Source of the DNA: CAXXOK01 sp963674895
Lineage (GTDB): Bacteria; Bacillota; Clostridia; Christensenellales; Aristaeellaceae
DNA: 64,000 nt
NCBI GenBank assembly: GCA_963674895.2
Contig: CAXXCY010000002.1
Span: 248,001-312,000 of the forward strand
Reading direction: 5' to 3'
In this document: piece by piece, positions 1 through 7,466 of the stretch
Layout: each line of letters begins with the position of its first letter
How positions within the stretch are numbered: the first letter of the stretch is position 1
Translations under genes and position numbers: made by a program
Notes under the pieces: generated by a model
Database searches by the model: none
The model's input: only the letters and a program-made list of their open reading frames with translations
What the model was told of the DNA's origin: nothing

Positions 1-2
1 GC

Positions 3-617
3 CTGCTGGACGGCTCCGCGAGTGAAACGGTCATTATCAAAATCGCGCAATTGTTCAGCGGCTACGGTTTCTTCTTTGCCTTGGTCGCGGGCGTTGTGCT
101 CGCGGGGATTTTGGCCAGCACCATGTCAACCTCCGATTCGCAGCTGCTGGCGGCGGCGTCCTCCGTATCGCGCAACCTGCTTGAGGAGGCGTTCGGTGTC
201 AAGCTGAGTGCGAAAAAGAGCATGCTGGTTGCGCGCTGCACCGTACTTGCGATTGCCGTCATCGGCGTTGTGATTGCGCTCAACCCGGACAGTTCCGTGT
301 TCCGCATCGTTTCGTTCGCCTGGGCGGGCTTCGGCGCGGCGTTCGGCCCGGTGGTACTGCTGGCGTTGTTTTGGAAACGCAGCAATCAATGGGGCGCGAT
401 CAGCGGAATGCTGGGCGGCACGGCGATGGTGTTCGTCTGGAAGTTCCTGCTCAAGCCCATGGGCGGCGTGTGGGGGATTTACGAACTGCTTCCCGCCTTC
501 CTGTTTGCTATTCTGCTCAACGTCGTTGTCAGCCTGACGACCAAGGCGCCGTCCCAAGAGGTGCTGGACGAATACGATTTGGTCGCGTCCCGCCATCCGG
601 TGCAAACGAACGGCTAG
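3..617 (+). CDS. putP: Sodium/proline symporter, C-terminal part (PutP type)
   Basis: Partial gene, open from the left edge of the window; 204 codons are visible. The protein is a sodium:solute symporter of the proline permease type and would sit in the cytoplasmic membrane, importing proline with Na+. What shows this is the signature AILASTMSTSDSQLLAAASS (the conserved MSTxDSQLL helix that takes part in Na+ binding), then FAWAGFGAAFGPVVLLALFWKR, which is near-diagnostic for PutP, followed by GAISGMLGG and a last hydrophobic helix. The C-terminus is short and hydrophilic, as in the family. It ends at a TAG and is followed by a perfect palindrome with a T-run. Substrate specificity beyond proline-like is inferred from the family. 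Confidence 0.9.
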   Translation: MLDGSASETVIIKIAQLFSGYGFFFALVAGVVLAGILASTMSTSDSQLLAAASSVSRNLLEEAFGVKLSAKKSMLVARCTVLAIAVIGVVIALNPDSSVFRIVSFAWAGFGAAFGPVVLLALFWKRSNQWGAISGMLGGTAMVFVWKFLLKPMGGVWGIYELLPAFLFAILLNVVVSLTTKAPSQEVLDEYDLVASRHPVQTNG

Positions 618-718
618 ACGGGCAATTCGGATCAGCTTGCCCGATAACGAGCCGGAAGGAACCGGCCATACCGCAGCCTGTGCGGCAGGCGGTATATCCT
701 CTTAGCGTATTGTAAAAC

Positions 719-757
719 AACTTCCGGCAGGCAGCTGCCTGCCGGAAGTTGTTTTTT
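719..757 (+). terminator. Perfect-palindrome terminator after putP
   Basis: A perfect 32-bp palindrome (arms 719-734 and 735-750, sequence core GGCAGGCAGCTGCCTGCC) is followed by G and six T at 752-757. It ends the putP transcript. The same palindrome recurs at 9665-9692 as part of a longer duplicated segment. Confidence 0.85.
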
Positions 758-866
758 GAAACAGACGCTATTGAACGGTGATAACGGAGGCGGGGTAGTC
801 AGCCTCCGCTTCCAGCGCTTTTTCTTCCGCTTCTGCCGGAACGGGGTCCGTGTATACTTCGGCAAA
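720..866. repeat. 147-bp duplication, copy 1 (terminator plus ferredoxin 3' end)
   Basis: Bases 720-866 match 9664-9810 at a constant offset of 8944 with only three mismatches (789, 792, 796). The block contains the terminator palindrome and the 3' half of the ferredoxin gene on the minus strand. Identity stops abruptly at 867, where the sequence turns unrelated. It is a segmental duplication, with copy 2 carrying the intact gene. Confidence 0.95.
768..866 (-). pseudogene. Ferredoxin 3' fragment
   Basis: Encodes residues 31-62 of the ferredoxin found intact at 9712-9900, with the same stop codon, but the N-terminal half with the first three cluster cysteines is missing. The mismatch at 796 changes the fourth cluster cysteine codon TGC to TAC (Cys to Tyr); the other two mismatches are silent. 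It cannot bind a cluster and is a decayed duplicate. Confidence 0.85.
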
Positions 867-980
867 TTCGAAATGCCGCACTTTGTTCTCCGTACAGGTA
901 ATATATACCTTCCGCAGTTTCGGAATAAACCCTTATAATTACTACATTCCGGAAGCTAGTTCCACCCCGCAGATTCAATT

Positions 981-1012
981 GTTCGGGATTCGAATCCCCT
1001 ATGCTCCACCCA
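981..1012 (+). other. tRNA/tmRNA 3'-end-like remnant
   Basis: The stretch has a T-arm-like GGGATTCGAATCCC, then seven bases ending GCTCC, a discriminator A and CCCA, which looks like the 3' end of a tRNA or tmRNA. One T-stem pair (988 with 996) is mismatched and the terminal triplet reads CCCA. No matching 5' acceptor strand or D-arm is visible about 72 bases upstream, so it is not a working tRNA. It may be a relic of integration at a tRNA-like target. Confidence 0.35.
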
Positions 1013-1080
1013 ATGACAAGAAAATACACTTACTTTTCCCAAATCGCATAAATTGACATAAGGTTCGCAAGGATCTTGAA

Positions 1081-1109
1081 TTTACCGGGCCTGCCGCCGG
1101 TTCTATAAT
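1081..1109 (+). promoter_or_regulatory. Promoter of the sugar ABC operon
   Basis: TTTACC at 1081-1086 and TATAAT at 1104-1109 are 17 bp apart, about 35 bp upstream of the first gene. It is a reasonable sigma-A promoter; I see no clear CcpA or other operator beside it. Confidence 0.6.
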
Positions 1110-1144
1110 GAATGCATCCAAAAATCTATAAGGAGGCCTATGAA

Positions 1145-2248
1145 ATGAACCGGAAGATCGTCAGCATTCTTATCAGCGTCGCGCTGATCGTTACCATGCT
1201 CGCGGGAGCCACTGCTTTGGCGGGCTCTACCCCCAAGGCCGGCGTATGCTGGTACCAGTTCTCCGATACCTTCATCTCCAACGCGCGCCAGACCTTGCTC
1301 AACATCGCGGACGCAGACAAGACCATTGCCATCACGGATGCGGACAGCACTAACGACCAGAGCGTGCAGGCCAACAACATGAGCAACTTCTTCACACAGA
1401 AGGTCAACTTTCTGGTGCTCAACAACATCAACATGGGCGGCATCACCCAGATCGTGAACCAGTGCAAGGAGAAGAATACCCCGGTGATCTTCGCCAACAC
1501 CACCAGCCCCTCGGATGAGGATTTCGAACTGTACGACAGCTTATGGTACGTATCCTCCGATTCCCGCCAGTCCGGCGTGAACATGGGAGAAGCCTTGGCC
1601 GCGTACGTGGCCGCCAACCCGGATACCTGGGACCGCAACGGTAACGGCAAGCTGGATTACATCCTGCTGCAGGGCATTCCCACCTTCTCGGATACGATTA
1701 ACCGCTCCTCCTACAGCCTGGCGGCCGTGGAAGCGGCCGGCATCACGCTGGGCAGCTGCATCGGCGGCACGGATGTGAACGGCGTTGTGGGCGGCGACAC
1801 GGTGAACGGCGTCATCTGCGGGTTCTCCCGTGCCAAGGCGCAGGAGAACGTGGAAGCGCTGCTGGCCAACTTCAGCAAGGATATCGAATGCGTCATCGCC
1901 GATAACGACGACGAGGCGCTGGGCGCCATCGCCGCCCTGAAGGCCCACGGCTTCTTCGGCAGCGGAACGTATATTCCGGTGGTCGGCGTGGACGCCACCT
2001 CCGCCGGCTGCGAAGCCCTCAAGGACGGTACCATGCTGGAAACCAGCCTCAACAACCCCGTAACGCTGGCCAAGTGTATCTATAAGGTCATGAAGCTCCT
2101 CAACGCGGGCGCAGAAGTGACAACGGAAACCATGGGCTTTGACGGCGTTGTGGTGGAAGGCCACCGCGTGTGGATCAGCTACACCTCCATTACCAAGGAC
2201 AACCTGGAAGACGCCGCCTATAACATCAACGATACCGTGATCGATTAA
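1145..2248 (+). CDS. mglB: Galactose/methyl-galactoside-type ABC transporter binding protein
   Basis: 367 residues. Extracytoplasmic sugar-binding protein (Peripla_BP_4, periplasmic binding protein type 1 fold) feeding the ATPase and permease downstream. A signal peptide covers about residues 1-27. A Ca2+-loop-like segment DRNGNGKLD lies at 163-171, followed by YILLQG, as in galactose-binding protein. DNDDEALGAIAALKAHG and PVVGVDAT are family signatures. At the place of E. coli ligand residues H152, D154 and R158 it has F181, D183 and R187, so the sugar may not be galactose. I chose ATG 1145 because AAGGAGG lies 9 bp upstream; an earlier in-frame ATG at 1112 lacks a site. There is no lipobox cysteine, which is odd for a Gram-positive binding protein. 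Confidence 0.88.
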   Translation: MNRKIVSILISVALIVTMLAGATALAGSTPKAGVCWYQFSDTFISNARQTLLNIADADKTIAITDADSTNDQSVQANNMSNFFTQKVNFLVLNNINMGGITQIVNQCKEKNTPVIFANTTSPSDEDFELYDSLWYVSSDSRQSGVNMGEALAAYVAANPDTWDRNGNGKLDYILLQGIPTFSDTINRSSYSLAAVEAAGITLGSCIGGTDVNGVVGGDTVNGVICGFSRAKAQENVEALLANFSKDIECVIADNDDEALGAIAALKAHGFFGSGTYIPVVGVDATSAGCEALKDGTMLETSLNNPVTLAKCIYKVMKLLNAGAEVTTETMGFDGVVVEGHRVWISYTSITKDNLEDAAYNINDTVID

Positions 2249-2255
2249 CGCATCC

Positions 2256-2292
2256 GGGGTGGCCGGACATACGAACTATGGCCGGCCATCCC
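2256..2292 (+). terminator. Intercistronic hairpin after mglB
   Basis: An 11-bp stem (2256-2266 with 2282-2292, one G-U pair) with a 15-base loop lies between the binding protein and the ATPase gene, without a T-run. Such hairpins usually protect or attenuate mRNA so that the binding protein is made in excess. The role is inferred. Confidence 0.55.
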
Positions 2293-2349
2293 GTTTCCAA
2301 AAAGGCGGCTGTTACGGTCCCGCGACGCAACGAAGGAGATTTCCGGCAA

Positions 2350-3894
2350 ATGAACGAGCCTGCATATATACTGGAAGCGCGCGACGTCAGCAAATCCTTT
2401 CCGGGGGTCAAGGCGCTCAACCACGTGTCTCTCAAGGTCCGGCCCGGAACGGTGCACGCGCTGATGGGGGAAAACGGCGCGGGAAAATCCACGCTGATGA
2501 AATGCATTTACGGCATTTATTCCATGGATGAAGGTCAGCTTTCCATCAACGGGCAAGAGGTGCACGCCAACAAGCCGAGGGACGTTATGGATCTGGGGAT
2601 TACCATGATCCATCAGGAGCTGCACTCCATCCGCCCACAGAACGTGATGGAAAACATCTGGGTGGGCAAAATTCCCTACCGTCGGGCGCTGGGCGTAAAA
2701 TGGGTGCAGGAAAAGAAAATGTACAGGGACACGAAGGCCATTTTTGAGAAGCTGAATATCGCCATCGATCCCAGGGCCAAGGTATCCACGCTGTCCACCT
2801 CCTACTGTCAGCTCCTGGAGATCGCGCGCGCGGTTTCCTTCGACGCCAAAGTGATCATCATGGACGAGCCTACCTCTTCGCTTACGGAAAACGAGGCGGA
2901 GATCCTGTTTCGTATCATCAGACAGCTGAAAAGCGAGAATATCGCCATTATATACATTTCTCACAAGATCGACGAGATACTGGAAATTTCCGACGTGGTG
3001 ACCATCATGCGGGACGGAAACGTGGTAGGTACCTGGCAGGCCGGGGAGCTGACCACGGACCTGATCGTAAGCCGCATGGTGGGCCGGGAGATGACCCACC
3101 GCTTCCCGCCGCGGACGCATACGCCCGGCGAGGACTGGCTTTCGGTTTCCCACTTAACCAGCGCTAATTCCCATTCCTTTACGGACGTCAGCTTTACCGT
3201 GCGCAAGGGCGAAATCTTCGGCATCGGCGGACTGGTAGGCGCGCAGAGAACAGAGCTGGTGGAATCCGTTTTCGGCCTGCGGCCGGTTTCGGCGGGCGAA
3301 ATCAAAATCGACGGAACCATAGTGAAGATCACCCGCCCGGAGGATGCCATACACCACGGTATGGCACTGCTGACCGAGGAACGGCGCGAGAAAGGCGTTT
3401 TCGGCGTTTTATCGGTAACGGACAACGTCGTGGTGGCGCAGCAAAACCTGCATCCCGCGGTCTACCACGGCAAAACGGGGGTCCTTCTGGACGCCAGGAA
3501 GAGGGACCGGGACGCGCGCCGGTACACCGAAGCCCTGTCCATTAAAACCCCGTCGCTTAAAACGCGCATCCAGAGCCTGTCCGGCGGCAACCAGCAAAAG
3601 GTTCTGGTGGGCCGGTGGCTGCTCACCACGCCCGTGATTTTGATACTGGACGAGCCCACACGCGGCATCGACGTGGGCGCCAAGTATGAGATCTACGAAT
3701 TGATGGAGGCGCTGGCTAAAGAGGGCAAATGCGTGATCATGGTCAGCTCCGAAATGCCGGAACTGATCGGCATGAGCGACCGGGTACTGGTGATGTGCGA
3801 GGGCCACATGTCAGGCATCCTGGAACGGGACGAGGTTACGGAAAGCAGAATCATGGCGCTGGCCAGTACATATAAAAAGAAGCAAGAGGTGTAG
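2350..3894 (+). CDS. mglA: Sugar ABC transporter ATPase, double NBD (MglA type)
   Basis: 514 residues with two nucleotide-binding domains in one chain, as in MglA/RbsA/XylG. The first domain has Walker A GENGAGKST (40-48), Q-loop MIHQE, and Walker B VIIMDEP (168-174). The second has the family's non-canonical Walker A GLVGAQRTE (294-302), signature LSGGNQQ (410-416) and ILDEPTRGIDVG. The first-domain signature reads LSTSYCQ instead of the usual LSxGQxQ, a visible deviation. Start chosen at ATG 2350, which has GAAGGAG upstream; an in-frame ATG at 2278 would run through the intercistronic hairpin. It energises sugar import from the cytoplasmic face. Confidence 0.9.
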   Translation: MNEPAYILEARDVSKSFPGVKALNHVSLKVRPGTVHALMGENGAGKSTLMKCIYGIYSMDEGQLSINGQEVHANKPRDVMDLGITMIHQELHSIRPQNVMENIWVGKIPYRRALGVKWVQEKKMYRDTKAIFEKLNIAIDPRAKVSTLSTSYCQLLEIARAVSFDAKVIIMDEPTSSLTENEAEILFRIIRQLKSENIAIIYISHKIDEILEISDVVTIMRDGNVVGTWQAGELTTDLIVSRMVGREMTHRFPPRTHTPGEDWLSVSHLTSANSHSFTDVSFTVRKGEIFGIGGLVGAQRTELVESVFGLRPVSAGEIKIDGTIVKITRPEDAIHHGMALLTEERREKGVFGVLSVTDNVVVAQQNLHPAVYHGKTGVLLDARKRDRDARRYTEALSIKTPSLKTRIQSLSGGNQQKVLVGRWLLTTPVILILDEPTRGIDVGAKYEIYELMEALAKEGKCVIMVSSEMPELIGMSDRVLVMCEGHMSGILERDEVTESRIMALASTYKKKQEV

Positions 3895-3898
3895 GAAC

Positions 3899-4903
3899 GT
3901 GGAAAATGGAAAAAAACTGGATTTCCGCAGCCTGATCACGGACAACGTGCTGTATATATGCCTGATCTCGCTGATCGTGGTCATCGCGGTCATTTCGCCC
4001 TCCTTCCTGTCGCTGGGCGTGGTGACCGATATCCTGACCCAGAGCGCACCCCGCATCGTGCTGGCCATGGGGCTTTTGGTGGTCATCATCTCCTGCGGCA
4101 TCGATATGACGGTAGGCCGTTTGGCGGGTCTCAGCGCCATCGTGTCCGGCTCGCTGGCGCAGTCCATGACGTATAACCTCAAGTTTTGGCCCGGTCTGCC
4201 GGAGTTCCCAATCTTGGTACCCATCATCATGGCGATGCTGGTGGGGCTGGCGGTGGGGTGCATCACGGGGATAATCGTATCCAAGCTCAGCGTGCCCGCG
4301 TTTCTGGCTACGCTGGGTATGCAGATGGTGATCTACGGAACCAGCCTGATCCTGATCAACAAGAAGCCCAACCATTCCCAGCCGCTGGCAGGGTATCTGG
4401 ATGCGTTTAACCGGTTTGGTACAGGCACCATCGGCGGCATATCCTATCTGGCCATCATCGCCATCGCCGTGATGATCCTTATTCACATCATGCTCACCAA
4501 AACCACGCTGGGTAAAAATATCTTTGCGATCGGCGGCAACCGGGAAGCCGCACTCGTTTCCGGCATCAACGTAAGGCGTATTGAGATTTTCACCTACGCG
4601 CTGTGCGGCCTGCTGGCCGGACTGGCGGGCGTTATGCTGGCGGCGCGCACGGGCAGCGCCACACCCTCCTACGGCGAGGGGTACGAGCTGGACGCCATCG
4701 CCAGCTGCATCATCGGCGGCGCTTCGTTTACCGGGGGCATCGGCTCGGTGCCGGGGGCTTTCCTCGGCGTGATCATCTTCAACGTCATCAACTACGGCCT
4801 TACGTTTATCGGCCTGAGCTCCTATTACCAGTATGTGGTCAAGGGCCTGATCATCGTGTTCGCCGTGGCGCTGGACATGAGGAAATACGCGCGAAAGGCA
4901 TGA
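3899..4903 (+). CDS. mglC: Sugar ABC transporter permease (MglC/RbsC type)
   Basis: 334 residues, GTG start four bases after the ATPase stop, with GAGG about 9 bp upstream. It is a polytopic BPD_transp_2 permease: many hydrophobic segments, the family motif GIDMTVGRLAGLSA after the second to third helix, FAIGGNREAALVSGINV in the cytoplasmic coupling loop, and IASCIIGGASFTGGIGSVPGA near the C-terminus. It forms the membrane channel as a homodimer with the double ATPase. No other permease gene is present, as expected for this class. Confidence 0.9.
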   Translation: MENGKKLDFRSLITDNVLYICLISLIVVIAVISPSFLSLGVVTDILTQSAPRIVLAMGLLVVIISCGIDMTVGRLAGLSAIVSGSLAQSMTYNLKFWPGLPEFPILVPIIMAMLVGLAVGCITGIIVSKLSVPAFLATLGMQMVIYGTSLILINKKPNHSQPLAGYLDAFNRFGTGTIGGISYLAIIAIAVMILIHIMLTKTTLGKNIFAIGGNREAALVSGINVRRIEIFTYALCGLLAGLAGVMLAARTGSATPSYGEGYELDAIASCIIGGASFTGGIGSVPGAFLGVIIFNVINYGLTFIGLSSYYQYVVKGLIIVFAVALDMRKYARKA

Positions 4904-4951
4904 TCAAAACCCGCGGCCCGAGAAAAACGCATTTCTGCCATCCCCTGCGTC

Positions 4952-4960
4952 TGGTATAAT
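4952..4960 (+). promoter_or_regulatory. Extended -10 promoter for the sensor operon
   Basis: TGGTATAAT (TGnTATAAT) lies 24 bp before the next ATG, with only a weak -35. It suggests that the sensor/kinase/regulator genes have their own promoter beside read-through from the transporter. Confidence 0.5.
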
Positions 4961-4984
4961 AGAACGGATGGGAGGGGGAGCGCC

Positions 4985-5974
4985 ATGAGCGACAACGGGG
5001 TCAGGAAACGAAGCGGAAGGGCGGCCTTGCTGGCAGTGGCGGCCTGCCTGCTGGTGCTGGGCATTGGGGTGTGGTCCGCTGCCCTGGGCAAGGCGAACAT
5101 CGAGGACAAGGTGCGCATCTCCGTGATCATGCCGCACCGGGACGACGGGTACTGGACCTACGTGGTGGAAGGCGTGGAGGCCGGAGCGGAGCAGTATGCC
5201 GACCGGGTGGACGTCAAGGTATATTACTCGCAGCTCAACTACAACGTAGAGCAGATGACTTCCATCATCAAGCGGCAGATCGCCGCCCGGGTGGACGTGA
5301 TCATCGCGCAGGGCAACGAGTTTGAGGATTACCAGAACATCCTGCGGGAAGCCTGGAGCAAGGGTATACAGATCGTACTGGTGGATACGGACATTGAGAA
5401 TTTCATTCCGCACGTGTATATCGGCACGGATAACTACAGCGCCGGGCAGGAGCTGGGGCGGCGCCTGGCGGAGCTGACCGGTGGGCAGGCGACGGTGGCG
5501 GTGCTCTCCGGGCAGCCAAAATACAAAAATCTGGAAGACCGCTACACCGGGCTTACGGAAATTTCGCAAACCTATCCGGGTATCCGGTTTGTGCGGCTGG
5601 AGTACGATAATTTCGATTCGCTCACGGTGCTCAACAAGGTGGAGCAGATCAAAGCCGAGGACCCGGAGATCGACACGCTGGTGTGCATCGAAGGCACGGG
5701 CGGGCAGACGATCGGCATTTACAACGCCGAAAGCCTGAAGAAATATAAGTACATTCTGGTGTTCGATTACATGCAGGAAACGCTCAACGGGCTGGAAAAC
5801 GAAACGATCAACGGGGTGATGGCGCAGGAACCCTACCAGATGGGTTACATGGCCGTGCAGAATATCGCCGAAAGCACGGAGGACGGCAACAACGCAAGTT
5901 ATTCCACCTTCACCAGCATCCGGTGGATTACCAAAGAGAATCTGGACGAGCAGGTGCCCGGCTATGAAGAGTGA
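4985..5974 (+). CDS. Membrane-anchored sugar-binding sensor protein
   Basis: 329 residues of the Peripla_BP_4 fold, unlike mglB in sequence and followed at once by a histidine kinase. A single hydrophobic segment at about 12-34, without a lipobox or clear cleavage site, would anchor it. VRISVIMPHRDDGYWTYVVEG opens domain 1 and VYIGTDNYSAGQELGRRLAEL lies at the hinge. GGAGGGGG precedes ATG 4985. The stop overlaps the kinase start by 11 bp, so the two are translationally coupled. The arrangement matches the XylFII-LytS systems of Clostridia, where an anchored binding protein gives the kinase its ligand. I infer it senses the sugar that the adjacent transporter imports; the ligand cannot be read. 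Confidence 0.8.
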   Translation: MSDNGVRKRSGRAALLAVAACLLVLGIGVWSAALGKANIEDKVRISVIMPHRDDGYWTYVVEGVEAGAEQYADRVDVKVYYSQLNYNVEQMTSIIKRQIAARVDVIIAQGNEFEDYQNILREAWSKGIQIVLVDTDIENFIPHVYIGTDNYSAGQELGRRLAELTGGQATVAVLSGQPKYKNLEDRYTGLTEISQTYPGIRFVRLEYDNFDSLTVLNKVEQIKAEDPEIDTLVCIEGTGGQTIGIYNAESLKKYKYILVFDYMQETLNGLENETINGVMAQEPYQMGYMAVQNIAESTEDGNNASYSTFTSIRWITKENLDEQVPGYEE

Positions 5975-7463
5975 ACGAAGGCCGAGGCTCAATACCGTAA
6001 GCAAAAAATACAGCTTCGGCTACGCGCTGCTGGCCGGCGTGGCGGCCATCCTGCTGGTGCTGACCTTTGTGTGCGACCATTACCTGCTCACCCAGCATGT
6101 GGCCATGATCGACGAGCTGCTGGAATTAAACAACCTGTATATCGATATGGAAACCGTCAACAACACGGTCAACGCCGGGTACCTGTTTTTAAAAAACGAG
6201 AGTTTCATCGAATATGAGGACGAAACCGCCAGCGTGGGTGACGTGATCGAAAGGCTGAGGAGCAACGGAAGCCTGTCCCGGGAAGAGCTGGACATCATCA
6301 ACACAGCGCAGACCTATCTGGAGCAGTCCGACCAGCTGTTTGCGCTGCTGCAGGACTATGTGGTGGCGGCGGACAAAACGGATGCCCAATACAACGAGAT
6401 TACCGAGCTGTACAACGGCGTGCAGGAAACCATGACCTACATCAACCTCGGCTTTCAGGACGCGTATTCCTTCAAACTGGACCAGGTGCGGGAAACGCTG
6501 AATAACCTGAGCATGCTGCAAAAGAAAGTGGTCACCGCGCAGTTGGTGCTGCTGGGGTTCGGCGTCGCCCTGTGCCTTTTATACATCGCGAAGGTGATCA
6601 AGGGAATCACCCGGTCCATCAGCATACTCACAGGGCGGGTCAGGGAAATCGAGAGGGACGTGTATTCCACCGGGGCCATTACCATCAACAGCAACGACGA
6701 GTTTGACGATTTTGCCAACGCGCTGAACCGCATGATCGACGTGATCCAGGTCCAGCTGTATACCATCCGGGAGAACGCGGACATCCACGAGAAGCTGTGC
6801 TCGGCGGAGGTGGAAAACCTGAAGATGTTCAGCGAGCTGCAAAAAAGCCGGCTGAAGCTGCTGCAGTCCCGCATCAACCCGCATTTCCTGTTTAACATCC
6901 TCAACATCATCTCCTCCGAGGCCCGGTTGGAGAACGCGGAAAAATCGGCTGAGATGATGGAGACCACGGCCGCCTATCTGCGCTACAACCTGGACAATCT
7001 GGACAAGAAGGTGACCCTCCGAAAGGAAATCGCCGGGCTGAAAAACTACGTCGACATCCAGCGCTACCGCTTTGAGGACCGCTATACCTACACCTTTGAG
7101 ATCGACGAACGTTGCAACGACTTCATCATGCCGCCTATGATTTTGCAGCCCCTGGTGGAAAACGCCATCAAGCACGGTCTGGGCATGGTGACGGCGGGAG
7201 GGCGCATATGGATTCGCGTAGCGCGTGTGGACGGGCGCGTGGAAATGAGGGTGGAGGACAACGGCGCGGGCATGAATCAGACAAAGATCAACTACCTGAT
7301 GCGGCACATCAATCGGGTGAACACGGAAAGCGAGCACATGGGCCTTCGGAACATCTATATGCGGCTTACGTATTTTTATGACGACGATATCGGCTTTGAT
7401 ATCGCCTGTGCGGACCATTTGACGACGGTACGCTTTTCGCTTCCCTGTAAGGAGCAGGCATAA
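5964..7463 (+). CDS. Sensor histidine kinase, LytS/YesM type
   Basis: 499 residues. Two membrane helices (about 19-37 and 191-209) enclose an extracellular segment rich in predicted helix; a HAMP-like linker follows at about 210-265. The phospho-acceptor motif RINPHFLFN has its histidine at 307, and the HATPase region has PPMILQPLVENAIKHGLG (N-box) and EDNGAGM (G1 box). This order is typical of His_kinase family proteins that pair with AraC-type response regulators. It overlaps the binding-protein gene upstream and is three bases from the regulator downstream, so it very likely forms a three-protein signalling unit. Confidence 0.92.
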   Translation: MKSERRPRLNTVSKKYSFGYALLAGVAAILLVLTFVCDHYLLTQHVAMIDELLELNNLYIDMETVNNTVNAGYLFLKNESFIEYEDETASVGDVIERLRSNGSLSREELDIINTAQTYLEQSDQLFALLQDYVVAADKTDAQYNEITELYNGVQETMTYINLGFQDAYSFKLDQVRETLNNLSMLQKKVVTAQLVLLGFGVALCLLYIAKVIKGITRSISILTGRVREIERDVYSTGAITINSNDEFDDFANALNRMIDVIQVQLYTIRENADIHEKLCSAEVENLKMFSELQKSRLKLLQSRINPHFLFNILNIISSEARLENAEKSAEMMETTAAYLRYNLDNLDKKVTLRKEIAGLKNYVDIQRYRFEDRYTYTFEIDERCNDFIMPPMILQPLVENAIKHGLGMVTAGGRIWIRVARVDGRVEMRVEDNGAGMNQTKINYLMRHINRVNTESEHMGLRNIYMRLTYFYDDDIGFDIACADHLTTVRFSLPCKEQA

Positions 7464-7466
7464 ACG

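Noticed and set aside
799..1029. Minus-strand reading frame across the ferredoxin fragment and the tRNA-like end
   Set aside because: It is composed of the ferredoxin duplicate in a wrong frame and an antisense tRNA-like sequence (GDSNPE), with no ribosome site.
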